Positions 11,267 to 21,796 of a stretch of 64,000 nt of DNA are shown here, piece by piece (the first letter of the stretch is position 1; each line of letters begins with the position of its first letter). Made by a program: the position numbers and the translations under genes. Source of the stretch: Forficula auricularia. Lineage: Eukaryota; Arthropoda; Insecta; Dermaptera; Forficulidae. Under the pieces are notes generated by a model, which worked only from the letters and a program-made list of their open reading frames with translations, had not been told where the DNA came from and did no database searches. The DNA lies in NCBI GenBank assembly GCA_024734495.1, contig JALMQS010000225.1:2195650-2259649 (forward strand). Reading direction: 5' to 3'.

Positions 11267-11784
11267 AAAAAATAAATATTCACAATATATCGCTAGCGGT
11301 GTTCAGCAAAAGGATTATAAAAAAAAAAAACTATCAATATACTTATACAATTCACAATTTCATTATAATTCAGCTGCAGCCTTAGGAATAAATAAGTAAA
11401 CAAATAAACTACCTAAAATTTAACAAATCTAATCCTCTCATTATCTTTGTGTAGTGCCCTGAGAGAGCTACTTCAGTTGGTGACTTTTCAACCAATGGAT
11501 CCTGTCCAAAAATACATTTTATATATTCTTCGGTCTTTTTGCGAGTTTCATCGATAACACGGCATCATATACATATTAGAATTTTTCGTTATTTTTCAAA
11601 TTTAGATTTTTTATGACACAGTTATGAAACTACTGTTGACGTTTTGAAATTTTAGGGATGCGCCGCATCCACAGCATCCATGCACCACACGCCACTGATA
11701 CCTACCTATAGAATTATCTGACTATTTTACAAAAACTTTGATTTCTAGAGTGATAGATCTTCTTCTTTAAGTCTCCCTGACGTT

Positions 11785-12350
11785 TCGGCTCCTCTCCATG
11801 ACCTGTGCTGAGTGTGTTTAGCTGTTTTTACCCAGATATACGGAACCTACTTTTTAACGCCAGTTCCGAACTGCTAGTTTACTAGGCATTTTTTTTATGA
11901 TATTGATGAGAGAAGGAGATACACCAGAAGGTGCATCTCCTAAAGGCCTGAATGGGATGTCCTCTCCGTAAAAAGAACAGAGTAGAAGAAAAGAAGCCGG
12001 GATCACGAGCCAAATCTTAGAAAGTTTGATACAATCCAATTTACTAAGTTTTTAGAGCTTCGAGCAGTGGTAAATTCTCCGGGCGATGAATTAGGTTAAA
12101 TTTATCTCACACTTAATTTTTTTTCAGACACTATACTTAGAGAAAAAATGTCTGGGTATAGCCGGGAATCGAACCCGAGACCTCCGGGTTGCCAGCCAGA
12201 CATGCTGACTATTACACCAGGAAGGCCGACAAATTATACTCTTGGTAGTTTGCCATTGCTTTCCAAGAGGAAGCGACTACAAATATCTGCCGAGACTCAG
12301 TCTCGAACCAGCGTATTTCAGGCCAGCAGCCCGACAGTCGCCTCTGATAG
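11785..12350 (-). mobile_element. Composite of tRNA-derived SINEs with a LINE 3' fragment
   Basis: The outer parts (11,785-11,885 and 12,215-12,350) match the S3 SINE at 14,057-14,331. On the minus strand, box B is GGTTCGAGACT near 12,300 and the middle contains GGAAAGCAATGGCAAAC. Inserted between them are a LINE 3'-end fragment (about 11,893-11,990, like 56,870-56,960) and a second tRNA-like block (12,155-12,230). That block has box B GGTTCGATTCCCGGC and an acceptor end that does not pair, so it is not a functional tRNA. Confidence 0.6.
12155..12230 (-). other. tRNA-like SINE head (not a functional tRNA)
   Basis: On the minus strand it shows TGGTGTAATAGTCAGCA (box A region), an anticodon-like arm and GGTTCGATTCCCGGC (box B and T arm), resembling tRNA-Glu or tRNA-Gly heads. 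The 5' and 3' acceptor strands do not pair. It is followed by a T run that could end pol III transcription. Confidence 0.55.
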
Positions 12351-12639
12351 ATCTTAAATAACCCAAATTAAGTAAATATGGGGTCAATATTAATTGAGTG
12401 GGGTTAGGTTTGTTTGCTTTATAGCCACTGAAACTCCCTGAAGAAGCCTAATGCAAATAATTGTGTATTTAATATTTACTCTTGGGTTCAAAAGTGATTG
12501 TCTACTCAGTGAGTTTCAAACTTAACACTTTTATTTTTCAACACTTTCTTAAGTAGTGAAAGGACATTAAAAGGGTGGATCTCATTTTGTATAAATATTT
12601 AATTTTTATTAAAACATCATAAATCATCCCATCCAAATT

Positions 12640-12900
12640 TTAACTTCTTTCGAAGTCCATTAAAATTATCAGCCTCTGCGACTTATAATGTAGAGAGCGA
12701 GAGAGAGAGAGTGTGGAGGAAAAACTCAAGAATTCAGATAAGATGACGCAGGGTTTTTTATTTAAAATAGGGGTGTCATATTGGGAATGATTTAGATGGC
12801 AACCATTTTGCTTACGTGAGCAATTTTTCCTTTCGCAAACGGAAGGGCGCAACAGAAGGGACGACGGATTTCCAAAGCAAACCCATTTTTTTCTTTCGTT
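12640..12900. promoter_or_regulatory. Non-repetitive island with GAGA tract
   Basis: A GC-richer, non-repeated block with a GAGAGAGAGAGAG run at about 12,700 and CGCAAACGGAAGGGCG near 12,835. It adjoins the inverted-repeat half at 12,895. No coding signal; possible regulatory DNA, judged on composition only. Confidence 0.25.
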
Positions 12901-13110
12901 TCTGCATAACCACCCCTAATTTCATGGCACCCTTTTAAAAAATAATTGAAAGTGTAATATTAATTAGTGGAGTCAAGAGTTATGGCTTGAGATAGAAGCT
13001 ATTATTGTCCTTAACTGTGCCGAATATCATTTTTATGTGCTATCTTAGTTTTTGATAAACGATATACGTTCAAGTTCTTATGGGTTTCATATCAAATTGA
13101 AGAAGGTAGA
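12895..13110. repeat. Right half of the widely spaced inverted repeat
   Basis: Inverted partner of 9,255-9,455. AATTAGTGGAGTCAAGAGTT and ATTTTTATGTGCTATCTTAG are the best-kept parts. The 3.4-kb spacer contains the hAT and the SINE composite, which may have been inserted later. Confidence 0.7.
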
Positions 13111-13349
13111 TACATAAATGGCATTCGAATTATCCTCCAAGGCATAAACCAGGCAAATAGAAACTGAATATTTTTTTTTTTAACATTAAAACAAATTATA
13201 TTTTTAGGAGTGAGAAATTATTATTTTTATGTGATTTTTTCGGGTTAACTCCTTCGTATACAAATTATAAAACAAATTAATGATTATTTCAAATATTTTT
13301 AAAAGGTTAAATGATTAGTTTCTCCAGAATTTGGCTCATCAGATATTTT

Positions 13350-14445
13350 TTACTTTTACCATACAGGGTATGGTCAAGTATTGTAATCGTGCATGGAAAA
13401 TATCGAAATATCTCAAAAATGGCTGAAACTATTTTGATTAAAAAAATTGAGCGAAACCATGGCATTTCGGTCTACAAAAAAGCTCTAATAAATGAACATC
13501 GAAAAAATTATACTTTTTGAGATAATAATTGTTTTGTCAAAATGTCTGTTAGTCTGGTTGTCTGGTTGTCCGTTAGTCTGTGCGTTAACAAATTTTAACA
13601 AAAACTAGTTTGAATATTGAAACCAAATTTCACACGTAGTTTTGGTCCAATGAGATTAAGAGCTGATTAGATTTTGGTGCCAAAATTAAGGGGGTGGAGG
13701 GGAGTTTAAAATTAAAATCTAGGCCATTTGAGCAAAATCAACCAAATTTTGTATACATAATCAGTGTACTTCCAGAAGTCTAAAAATGCAAAAACTAACC
13801 GCCCAAAATGGGGGAAGGGGGAGTGTAGGGTCAAAAAATTGAAAATCTTCACCATTTACCAAACTCAACCAAATTTTGTATACATAATCAGTGGAACCTC
13901 AGAAGTCTAAAAATCCAAAAACTAACCTCCTAAAATGGAGGGGGGGGTGTATGGCCAAAAAATGAAAATCTAGGCTCTTGTACCAAACTCAACCAAATTT
14001 TGTATACATAATTACTGGGCCCCCAGGAGTCTAAAAATGTAAAAACTAACCCCCCTTCTTCTTCGAGTGCCATACCCGAAACGGGTGTCGGCGCCTCTCC
14101 ACATATACCTGTGCTGAGTGTGTTTAGTTGTTTTACACAGATATACGGGACCTACTTTTTAACGCCGGTTCCGAACGGCTAATTTGGAGAGGTGACTAGG
14201 CAATTATACTCTTGGTAGGTTGCCATTACTTTCCAAGAGGAGGTGACTGCAAATATCTATCTGGCGAGACTCGGTCTCGAACCAGCGATCTTCGAGTCAG
14301 CGACCCGACACTCTACCCACTGACCCACAGTCACCCCCCCCCTACATGAATATAAATAATTTTATTAAATATTAAATATAGGTGAGGGGCCAGGTTGTAT
14401 GGTAAAGTCAAGTGAATGGCCACATCAGAACATGTCAGCTTATTT
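13350..14445 (+). repeat. F1 repeat, long copy with tandem internal units
   Basis: Begins TTTACCATACAGGGTATGG and ends TATGGTAAAGTCAAGTG...GTCAGCTTATTTT. The inverted TTTACCATACA/TGTATGGTAAA pair lies near both ends. Three internal units of about 115 bp share CAAATTTTGTATACATAATC and AGTCTAAAAATGCAAAAAC. A SINE is inserted at 14,057. No open frame of note. Confidence 0.75.
14057..14331 (-). mobile_element. SINE S3 (tRNA-derived)
   Basis: On the minus strand: box A region GGGTCAGTGGGTAGAGTG, box B GGTTCGAGACC, then GGAAAGTAATGGCAACCTAC. This last stretch resembles the deep 'Nin-type' central domain of animal SINEs, though that is from memory and unverified. It is inserted within C-rich F1 spacer, so its target duplication is obscured. 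Related to 11,785-12,350. Confidence 0.7.
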
Positions 14446-15223
14446 TTACAAGAGATGTTATCATTATTAATTTAAAAACAATGCATAGAAAAAAAGGAAA
14501 ATCAAGAAACTTGTTGAAAATAACTAAACAGAAAATTAAAGTAAAGAAAATGGAAAAATATTCTGGTATGACCAACTCAGGCAGCCTTGGAGGATAATTC
14601 AAATGGCATTTGTACATATACTATATTTTCCAATATTAATCCATTCTCTTTAGTGAAAATAAATTTAGTATTAATATTAAATCAAAATAACACGTCATAA
14701 TTCATGAGAATAAATTCTCATGAATAACTAATGAATTTGAAAATAATGGATTTATTACTCATTTTAGTAGGGGAATAATTGCAGGTTGACATTTCATTTA
14801 ATTATTTACTGATAAATATACTGATTATATTTAGAGGCTATTTAATCAATTGCTAAAATGAAAAATCTTCAAAAAATCAAAAATAAATAACTTTTATGAA
14901 CATGTTTAAAGTGATATTCATATTTGATCGAAATTAAATTTTAATTTGAGGTATTTTTTGTATAAGCAATGACAAGGAATAGATAATTAACTAATGATTA
15001 GTTTCATTATTATTTTTTTTTTTACTACTCTCTACTATGGATAAAGTAATGTTTTGAGTGAGTCGCCAAAGGCAAATTCAAAGTGTGATAAAATAAAAAG
15101 TATTGACCCTCTTCTTTCAAACAAATTCAAAAACAGTAGTAATCATTTAAGTCTAATTTTAAGAATTAATAATTTTGCCAAAAATATATCTTGGTCTCGC
15201 CCAGATCCAAAAAAGAAAAGCAA
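14446..15223. other. No recognised feature
   Basis: AT-rich unique sequence. Short frames on both strands near 14,412-14,617 have no family resemblance. Confidence 0.35.
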
Positions 15224-15252
15224 GGATGCATCGGGTCCAATAAAATTCTCAG

Positions 15253-15299
15253 AATAAAGACGTTTCGGCTTTAATTTATCGGACCATCTTCAGTTTATT
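15253..15299 (-). ncRNA. Hammerhead-like ribozyme motif, good stem I
   Basis: Minus strand: stem I AATAAA (15,299-15,294), CTGAAGA (15,293-15,287), one T, stem II GGT...GCC, GAAA (15,266-15,263), CGT and C17 (15,259), then TTTATT (15,258-15,253), a perfect 6-bp partner. Stem III would be the self-complementary ACGT, so a dimer may be needed. Stem II is weak here, but combined with the other arm a 7-bp stem (GGTCTGA with TCAGACC) is inferred. Confidence 0.6.
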
Positions 15300-15502
15300 G
15301 TGAATAATACACATATTACCATAAGTACATGTGATTATTCCTGGTTTTGTCAACAATAGGAAATTTAACTTCATAAATTTAGTGTTTTGCTGGAGCCCCA
15401 GATTCAGAGATGTGTGATACTAAATATATGAAGTTAAATCTCTTATTGTTGACAAAACCAGGAACAATCACATGTACTTATGATAATATGTGTACAATTC
15501 CC

Positions 15503-15549
15503 AATAAACTGAAGTTGACCTGATAAATTCAGACCGAAACATCTTTATT
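15503..15549 (+). ncRNA. Hammerhead-like motif, core mutated at A9
   Basis: Plus strand: AATAAA (15,503-15,508), CTGAAGT (A9 to T), stem II 3' strand TCAGACC kept, GAAA (15,536-15,539), CATC, TTTATT (15,544-15,549). The stem I pair is perfect. A9 and the G of stem III are changed, so it is probably inactive. It is the arm partner of the motif at 15,253. Confidence 0.5.
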
Positions 15550-15929
15550 CTGGGAATTTTATTGGACCCGGTACATTCTTGCTTTGGCTGAATAACTCCT
15601 TCAATCCACTACAGTTCTATTTGATTACCTATATCAAAAAAGGTTAAATAGCCTTTTGTAAAATCACAATTTAAACTGCTTTATGCTATATCTTTAATAT
15701 AGTATTTTTTATTTAATATCTATAGCTCATAAACCATTTGACATAAGTAGATATCAATTTTTACTTTATTCATAGCTAGTGTATGTAGTCCATTGGATAA
15801 TGTATTTTCTTATTATGGGATTCGTGATCATCTTCATTAAATTTTAAATATGGATTCCCAGGTAGGTACATGAAATAAATCAAAACAAAAATTAATTTAG
15901 CATTTAAATATTTTGTCCCTTTATAATTT

Positions 15930-16390
15930 TTTAACCGATTTCAAAAAAGGAGGAGGTTCTCTATTCGACTGATTTTTTTGTGTCTATGTTACCTCATATC
16001 TCCTCCAATTGTTAACCGTTCTTGATGATTATTTTTGCATTGGGCTCAGTCTAGCTTCCGATTGGTCCCGTTTTTTTTATATTGGTATTGGACCTTTTTT
16101 TAGATGTTTGTTCAGGCATAACTTCTTTGTTTATGAACCGATTTTAATGATTCTTTTTTTATTAGAAAGAGGGTACCTTAGGGGTGGTACCATATCAATT
16201 TTGTAGGCTCTTTTATATAGTTTGTTTGGCACCGACTTCAAAATAAACTCCATGTTAATATTTCGTCGTTTAGTTCTAACTAAATAAGATAATTATTTTA
16301 TACCTTTTAATGTATTTTATTTGATTTTTAAGTTATTATTATTTTTTTGTTGCATTTAATTTTTTTGAAGTCGGTTTTATTTTTTTTTCT
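15930..16390 (+). repeat. K-family repeat, copy 2
   Basis: Starts AACCGATTTCAAAAAAGGAG and ends TTTTTTGAAGTCGGTTTTAT, with the internal CACCGACTTCAAAA and ATTTCGTCGTTTAGTT modules. The small open frame inside it is repeat sequence, not a gene. Copies at 3.7, 20.3, 39.45 and 46.1 kb. Confidence 0.8.
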
Positions 16391-16651
16391 AAAAATTATT
16401 TTAAGGTCTCAATTTTATTATTTTACCTTAGACTAATCATTCTTTCATTAAAATGTACGTATATATGTAGTTTAGAATATAAAAACACAACTTTAATTGT
16501 CTGACTCTTAGAATTAATCAACTATTAATCATAAGATCAAACAAATTAAAGAACCTCCAAAAGTCTCAAATCAAGAAACAAAACGTCGCTTGTTAAATTA
16601 AATTTTGTTTTAATTTTTTCCTGGAGTCCAAAAGTACCTAATTATTGAAGC

Positions 16652-17010
16652 TTTTATTTTTGTGATTAATTTGATTAAAATTTGAATTTTTATTTAAATC
16701 ATACCTAATTAATTTTAAATATTTATTGAATACGAACAAATAATACAATACAACTACGACGTTTCGATCGACTTATTCTGCGATTGTTGTCAAGACAGTA
16801 TGAGCACCCACTCCGATTTTAGGTTAACTGTGAAGTGTTAAGTGTATGCTCATACTTGAGAACGATCACAGAATAAGTCGATTGAAACGTCGTATTTATA
16901 TTGTATTATTTGTTCGTGTTCAATAAATTATTTTAATTAATAATGTGTGATTTAATTAAAAATTCAAATTTTAATCAAATTAATCACAAAAATAAAAGCT
17001 TCGTCGTGGT
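16652..17010. mobile_element. Foldback element FB3 with altered hammerhead-like core
   Basis: Arms of about 150 bp: GAAGCTTTTATTTTTGTGAT (left) against ATCACAAAAATAAAAGCTTC (right). Both arms carry CGAAACGTCG or TGAAACGTCG after a GAT(C)...CGAT stem. The right arm (16,852-16,895, plus) has stem I ATAC/GTAT, but the core reads TTGAGAA instead of CTGANGA. The left arm shares the CTTGA-AA form, so the change predates or accompanied arm formation. Confidence 0.7.
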
Positions 17011-18000
17011 GTATTGTTTAAAAGTGTTTAAAACGTGGGGAAAAATTATTTTCAACTAGTTTTGTCCTGTCTGTTAAGATCAACCACGATAACTAAATGA
17101 CAAAATGTTGGAGAAAATACATTCTCATGTTAAAATTTTTATATGTAATTCCAAAACAAAGAATTATAATTATTTAGATTTTCTACTTTCTAGCTTTAAA
17201 GTTTCTCGGTCCAAAAAAGAATTGGACTGTTAGATGAATAGCCAGCGAACAATTGTAGAAAATGAGCTGAAATTATATTGATTATCTGCATCTTTTTGAA
17301 TTTCAGCTTTCTAATTCGAACCGTTTAGTGACGAAAAAATAGCCTTATAATCATTAAAAAGGGCGGTTTCTTAAAGGTCAAACCTACCCTCGTCTAAGGG
17401 ACTGATGAAGACTATGTAGCTTGTTCGAGAGAAAATTGAATTAGTTTACCATGCATTTCGAGATTTTTTTATAGCTACATTGTACTATCTTGGCTAAGGT
17501 TATACTAAGGATGACGCCTTCTAGATAGGCAACAGCTATTCATTTTAGAAGAATGCAATAGCTCGAGTTGTTTTAGTCATATTTCACAAAAACATAAATC
17601 GATGTGATCTATAATTCAGATAGTGTTCAGAATGTTGCATTCTGATTCATAAATCAGAATGAGACATCTAAGAATTCCATAATCAGAATCGCAAGTCTTC
17701 CTTCTATCTGTCATCGTTTTATCTTTGACATGCGAATGGAGTTTTCATTGTAGATCTATTCAATAGTTATTCAATGCAACAAATGCATTGCATTTAATTC
17801 ATTGCTAAAAGGGTCCAGTGAGATTTTAAAAGATACTAAGTGGTTTATCTGAAAGGGAGTCTATAAAGCAGAGCGAGGCGCCAGATCGCAGAGGTCCTGC
17901 AAAAACGCCGCCCAAGTCGCCGGAATGTTTTATCAAGTAATACCCAACTGTATCAACTCCATTTTTATCTATGGAGGCAAACAAACTTGACAGGGCACTC
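17011..18000. other. No recognised feature
   Basis: AT-rich sequence with no gene. Near 17,010-17,060 a stretch with AAAACGTGGGGAAAAATTAT resembles 10,440-10,480. Confidence 0.35.
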
Positions 18001-19090
18001 GTTTTATTTCCTCCCCCCGGCCCTTACACCCTCCGCTCCACCATTTCATTGGTTCTATCAAAATAAATTCCGAGCTTTTGGATTGCGACTTTAAGAGAAA
18101 AACTTTTCCATTCGGTTCTATACACAGGGCCATGTTTCTCCCGTTGAATGGCCGCTTTATTTGGCCTCGGAAAGATTCACAATCTATTTATCCAAAATAT
18201 ATCCCCCAAACCAGGGGCTGGCAACTCCCGTCCCGTCCCCGCTGCCGATACAATCTCTGGGTAATTAACTGTCACTGGGCTTGCGTTTGTTTCTCGATGG
18301 CCTTTTTTTTATTAATGTGAATCAAAGGGGAAGTTCTATTAATTGAATTCGCCATTCTTTTGATACACTTTTGAAAATCGATGAGCAATCATGTGTAAAA
18401 ACGATGTAAGCAGGTTTTTCTATTGTGAGCAGCCGTGGGGGGCGTCAAATGAAATTGAGGGTGGGTTTCTTTTGGCCCGTGGGGATCTCTGAAATGGGGG
18501 TTGTGTCACGCTTTCTTTGGTCTCTCCACTTCACAACAATTCCCAAATATATCGTAAATATAAAACTTGTTCTTTTCCTTTCCAAGTTTCTCTTGATGTG
18601 ATCGCCATCTTGTCTCATACAAATTTATCCCCGAAGTCATCCCGATCCGCAAACCCTCCGCCTTTTTCTACTTTGCCTAAGAAAAAAAATATTTGTTCCA
18701 TTTTAATTTAATACATAAAGTTTGGCTTGCATAAAAAAGTCTAATATTATATAATGCAGATTTATCATTATACAGTTTTATCAGGGTAATTTTGATATGT
18801 ATCCGTAATTTACGGAGTTTAATTTCGTAGCCAATCTACGCTGCGTTTTAACACATTCATTTCGACGGGAATTTATCACTCGGCGTGTTTACCCAAAATA
18901 TATTAACCCCGTGCCCGGGCAGTTTTATATATGAACTGGCCGGCACGTGCTGCAAACTGCACAGACCTACAAATCAATCCGTCCGCCTGGAACAAACGCC
19001 GATTTGACCGCTGGAATTAATCAAATTTACAACTAGCAACTGCATCCTCCCAACATGGTCACTGCAGCTGTCCGGGGTGGCGACAAATTT
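18000..19090. promoter_or_regulatory. Long non-repetitive GC-richer island
   Basis: About 1.1 kb without window repeats and with higher GC, including an E-box CACGTG at 18,944-18,949. No open frame shows a domain. A block of this size and contrast in repeat-rich DNA is the kind of sequence that is often conserved near developmental genes. The regulatory role is inference. Confidence 0.3.
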
Positions 19091-19930
19091 TAACAGTCGA
19101 GCCGTTTTATCTTTAATTTATAATTTTTTATGGGAAAAAAATAGTTTGACACTTCTTTGAGAATTAATTAATGGGGTAGTATACTCCGAATGATAAAGGG
19201 ACTTAACCAATACAAAAGGGATTAAATTAAGTACTAAGAGTTATAGCCGCTCGTGGTAATAGACATGGAAGGACCTCCGCACTTTGTGACCCCTCTCTTT
19301 GAAATTCCCATTTTTTTTTTAAGAAACAATTTGTAACATTTAAAAATAATATAGTTTACAAATATATTCTTCTAGAATTTTACAACTATCACCAATTCAC
19401 AGTAGAGTCAATTCATGGGAGGGTGAGGAGAATAATTTGACCCCCAGGTTTGCATTATGATCACACCGAAATATTAAAAACATCATCTTATAAAAGGGTT
19501 CTCAATCTTTTATAATACGCGAGCTACCTTTGTATATCAAGGTATATGGCGATCAAAAGGTTATAATACAAATAATACAAATAAATTGCTAACTAAGTAA
19601 ATGTGGGTATTAATAATTTACGACGTACATAACAATTTACAAAGTTACATTGAAAAATTGAAATAAACTATTTAATTTATTTTAAAAAATCAGCGCGAAA
19701 TTTGACGATGGGTTGAAACTAAAACGGCCCCGCGATCAACGGTTTGATCACCCGTGTCTTATAATTTTCAATCAAAAGAAATTTCATAAAATAATATTAA
19801 TTATTTTAATAGTACAACACAATATTTTGCTTATAACAAGTTAGCTTATAAAATAATAAATTTTTTAAATATAATTTTGAGATTTGTGTACATTATTGAC
19901 CAGTGTCAATATAATTTTGGGTTCATGTAT
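19091..19930. other. No recognised feature
   Basis: AT-rich sequence. Nothing supported. Confidence 0.35.
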
Positions 19931-19964
<34 letters not shown>

Positions 19965-20063
19965 GCCTGTCGATAGCGACAATCCACTGCTGAATATAGG
20001 CCTCTTCCATCAAAATGGAAGGGGTTGGCATTAAGTCACCACGCTTGCCAGATGGATTGGTGG
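19931..20063 (-). mobile_element. LINE 3' end with (ATC)n tail
   Basis: An (ATC)11 tract at 19,931-19,963 is followed by AGCCTGTCGATAGCGACAAT and CCACTGCTGAATATAGGC. Read on the minus strand this gives EEAYIQQWIVAIDRL followed by Met codons. That pattern is typical of the end of an RTE-type or related non-LTR retrotransposon common in insects. It is 5'-truncated, about 130 bp. The clade assignment is from memory. Confidence 0.6.
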
Positions 20064-20324
20064 TTCATGTATATAAGAGTATGTAAATAAGTGCATGGGC
20101 TTAATTATAGCCTTTAAATTTATAATTAGTGTTCACTGCATATAAATTAGAGTCCCCCTTGAAAAGCTGCAACCCTACATATATACGCTCTCAACTTCCA
20201 CATAGCTTTATCTCTAAATAACTAATTTTAATATAAATAATAATAATAAAATAAAAATAAAAGCTACATATTAGCCGAAGAAGAGAAATCGGATACAAAA
20301 CACTTATATGAAAAAATAATTTTT

Positions 20325-21030
20325 AATAAAAAAATAAAACCAACTTCAAAAAAATTAAATGCAACAAAATAGATTAAAAGGTATAAAATAATTATTATCT
20401 TATTTAGTTACAACTAAACGACGAAATATTAACATGAAATTACTTTTTGAAGTCGGTGCCAAACATATACCTTTTATGAATCGCACTCGACTGATCTTAG
20501 TTAGTACGGTTGGCGGGGACGCTCGCTTATAGGTATAGTTGGTTTGGCACGGACTTCAAAAAGTAATTTAATGTTAATATTTCGTCGTTTAGTTGTAACT
20601 TAATAAGATAATAATTATTTTATATCTTCTAGTGTATTTTATTTGTTGCATTTAATTTTTTTGAAGTCGGTTTTATTTTTTTCTTAAAAATTATTTTTAT
20701 TTTTCTCTTTTTAGTGATGTTATTAATAGTGATCCTATCATCAGAACTTGACCAAATTAATATGGCACCATCCCTAAGATACCCCTTTTCCAATAAAAAA
20801 AGAATCATCGAAATCGGTTCATAAACAAAGAAGTTAGGCCTGAACAAACCTAACAAAAAAGGTCTAATTCCAATGAAAAAAACGGTGACCAATCGGAAGG
20901 TAGACTGAATCCAATGCAATTTTTTTTTCAAAATCGGTTCACAATTGGCTGAGATATGAGGTAACATAGACACAAAAAAAAAATTCAGTCAAACCTCCTC
21001 CTTTTTTGAAGTCGGTTAAAAATAGTGAAA
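20325..21030. repeat. K-family repeat, copy 3
   Basis: The left foldback part has ACCAACTTCAAAAAAATTAA and TTTTTTGAAGTCGGTTTTAT (about 20,660). The right end has CCTCCTCCTTTTTTGAAGTC. The 114-codon frame on the minus strand lies wholly inside this repeat and is not a gene. Confidence 0.8.
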
Positions 21031-21796
21031 TCAAGTCAAGTTAAATTTGTCAAAAATAATTATAAGTTGAAAAAAATGTTTTTTTCAATTAAAACATATT
21101 CTTTCTCTTTTAAGTGATGATCTATATTTATGTACCTATTCTATATTTTAAATTTAATTCAATTTTCTGAAACTTGACTGGTCACGAATTTAATTAATTG
21201 ATCCTAACGGTATAACGTGCAACAGCCAAGTTACATAAAAATAAATTAAATTAAAAATATAGAATACATAAAATCTTGATCGTCAATTTAAGCCTCTTAT
21301 AATGATATCTCGTTCTGTGGCTGAATTCCGATACCCACGATAGCCCAAGAAGGGAAAGTCAAAAAGTTTGTTTGTATCAATAAATAGTACTGATTAGATT
21401 GAAGTAATTTTTGGAGGCGGACTGATAAGTAAATTGAGTGAATATTGATGAGGCAATCCAAAATAAAAAAAGAGATAATATGAACTATGTTTTTATTCAT
21501 AAACCAATTTTTTGGAGGCTTATTCCCTCCTTCATCAGAGTCTGTGTTCAATTAAAATGGGATTTGCCCATCATTATAATTAAACCATCACAAAAAAATT
21601 AATATACATATATATATATTTTTTAATTAAAAAATATTCTACTTACTTGAAAGGTTAGTAAAGGAAAGAAAATGTGATATTACCTTCTGTCTCCTCTCTC
21701 AGTGCAGGAACAATATTAGGTATTTCGTATTTCGTTCTTAGCAGAATTTAGTGTAGTGATGATTCGACAATTTTGAGATAAATATTTATAATTAAT
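21031..21796. other. No gene; short segment inverted relative to 22.15 kb
   Basis: About 55 bp around 21,425-21,480 (ATTGATGAGGCAATCCAAAA) is an inverted match to about 22,140-22,190, inside the loop of FB4. Otherwise unrecognised. Confidence 0.45.

Larger units (their letters stand above)
10168..11697. mobile_element. hAT element, non-autonomous, composite
   Basis: It starts CAGTGGCGGACGGTG and ends CACACGCCACTG, and is flanked by a perfect 8-bp duplication ATACCTAC (10,160-10,167 and 11,698-11,705). The first 180 bp recur as a direct repeat at about 11,480-11,660, so the element is probably a fusion of two copies or has captured a 1.1-kb interior. That interior holds an F1 fragment (10,660-11,060) and a foldback (11,070-11,266). 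No transposase remains. Confidence 0.85.
15224..15576. mobile_element. Foldback element FB2 with two hammerhead-like motifs
   Basis: Arms of about 160 bp are inverted: GGGTCCAATAAAATTCTCAG (left) against CTGGGAATTTTATTGGACCC (right), and TGTCAACAATAGGAAATTTA against TAAATCTCTTATTGTTGACA. The loop is about 30 bp near 15,400. Each arm carries one hammerhead-like motif, and both read outward from the centre. Confidence 0.8.

Noticed and set aside
12155..12230. A functional tRNA gene (Glu- or Gly-like)
   Set aside because: The T arm and D-like arm are present, but the acceptor strands do not pair and the anticodon loop is irregular; a SINE head fits better.
19931..19963. (ATC)11 as an independent microsatellite
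   Set aside because: It directly abuts a LINE 3' end whose family is known for such tails, so it is better read as part of the element.
20629..20973. 114-codon minus frame with a transmembrane-like stretch
   Set aside because: It lies entirely within the K repeat and recurs in other K copies with stops; repeat sequence, not a gene.
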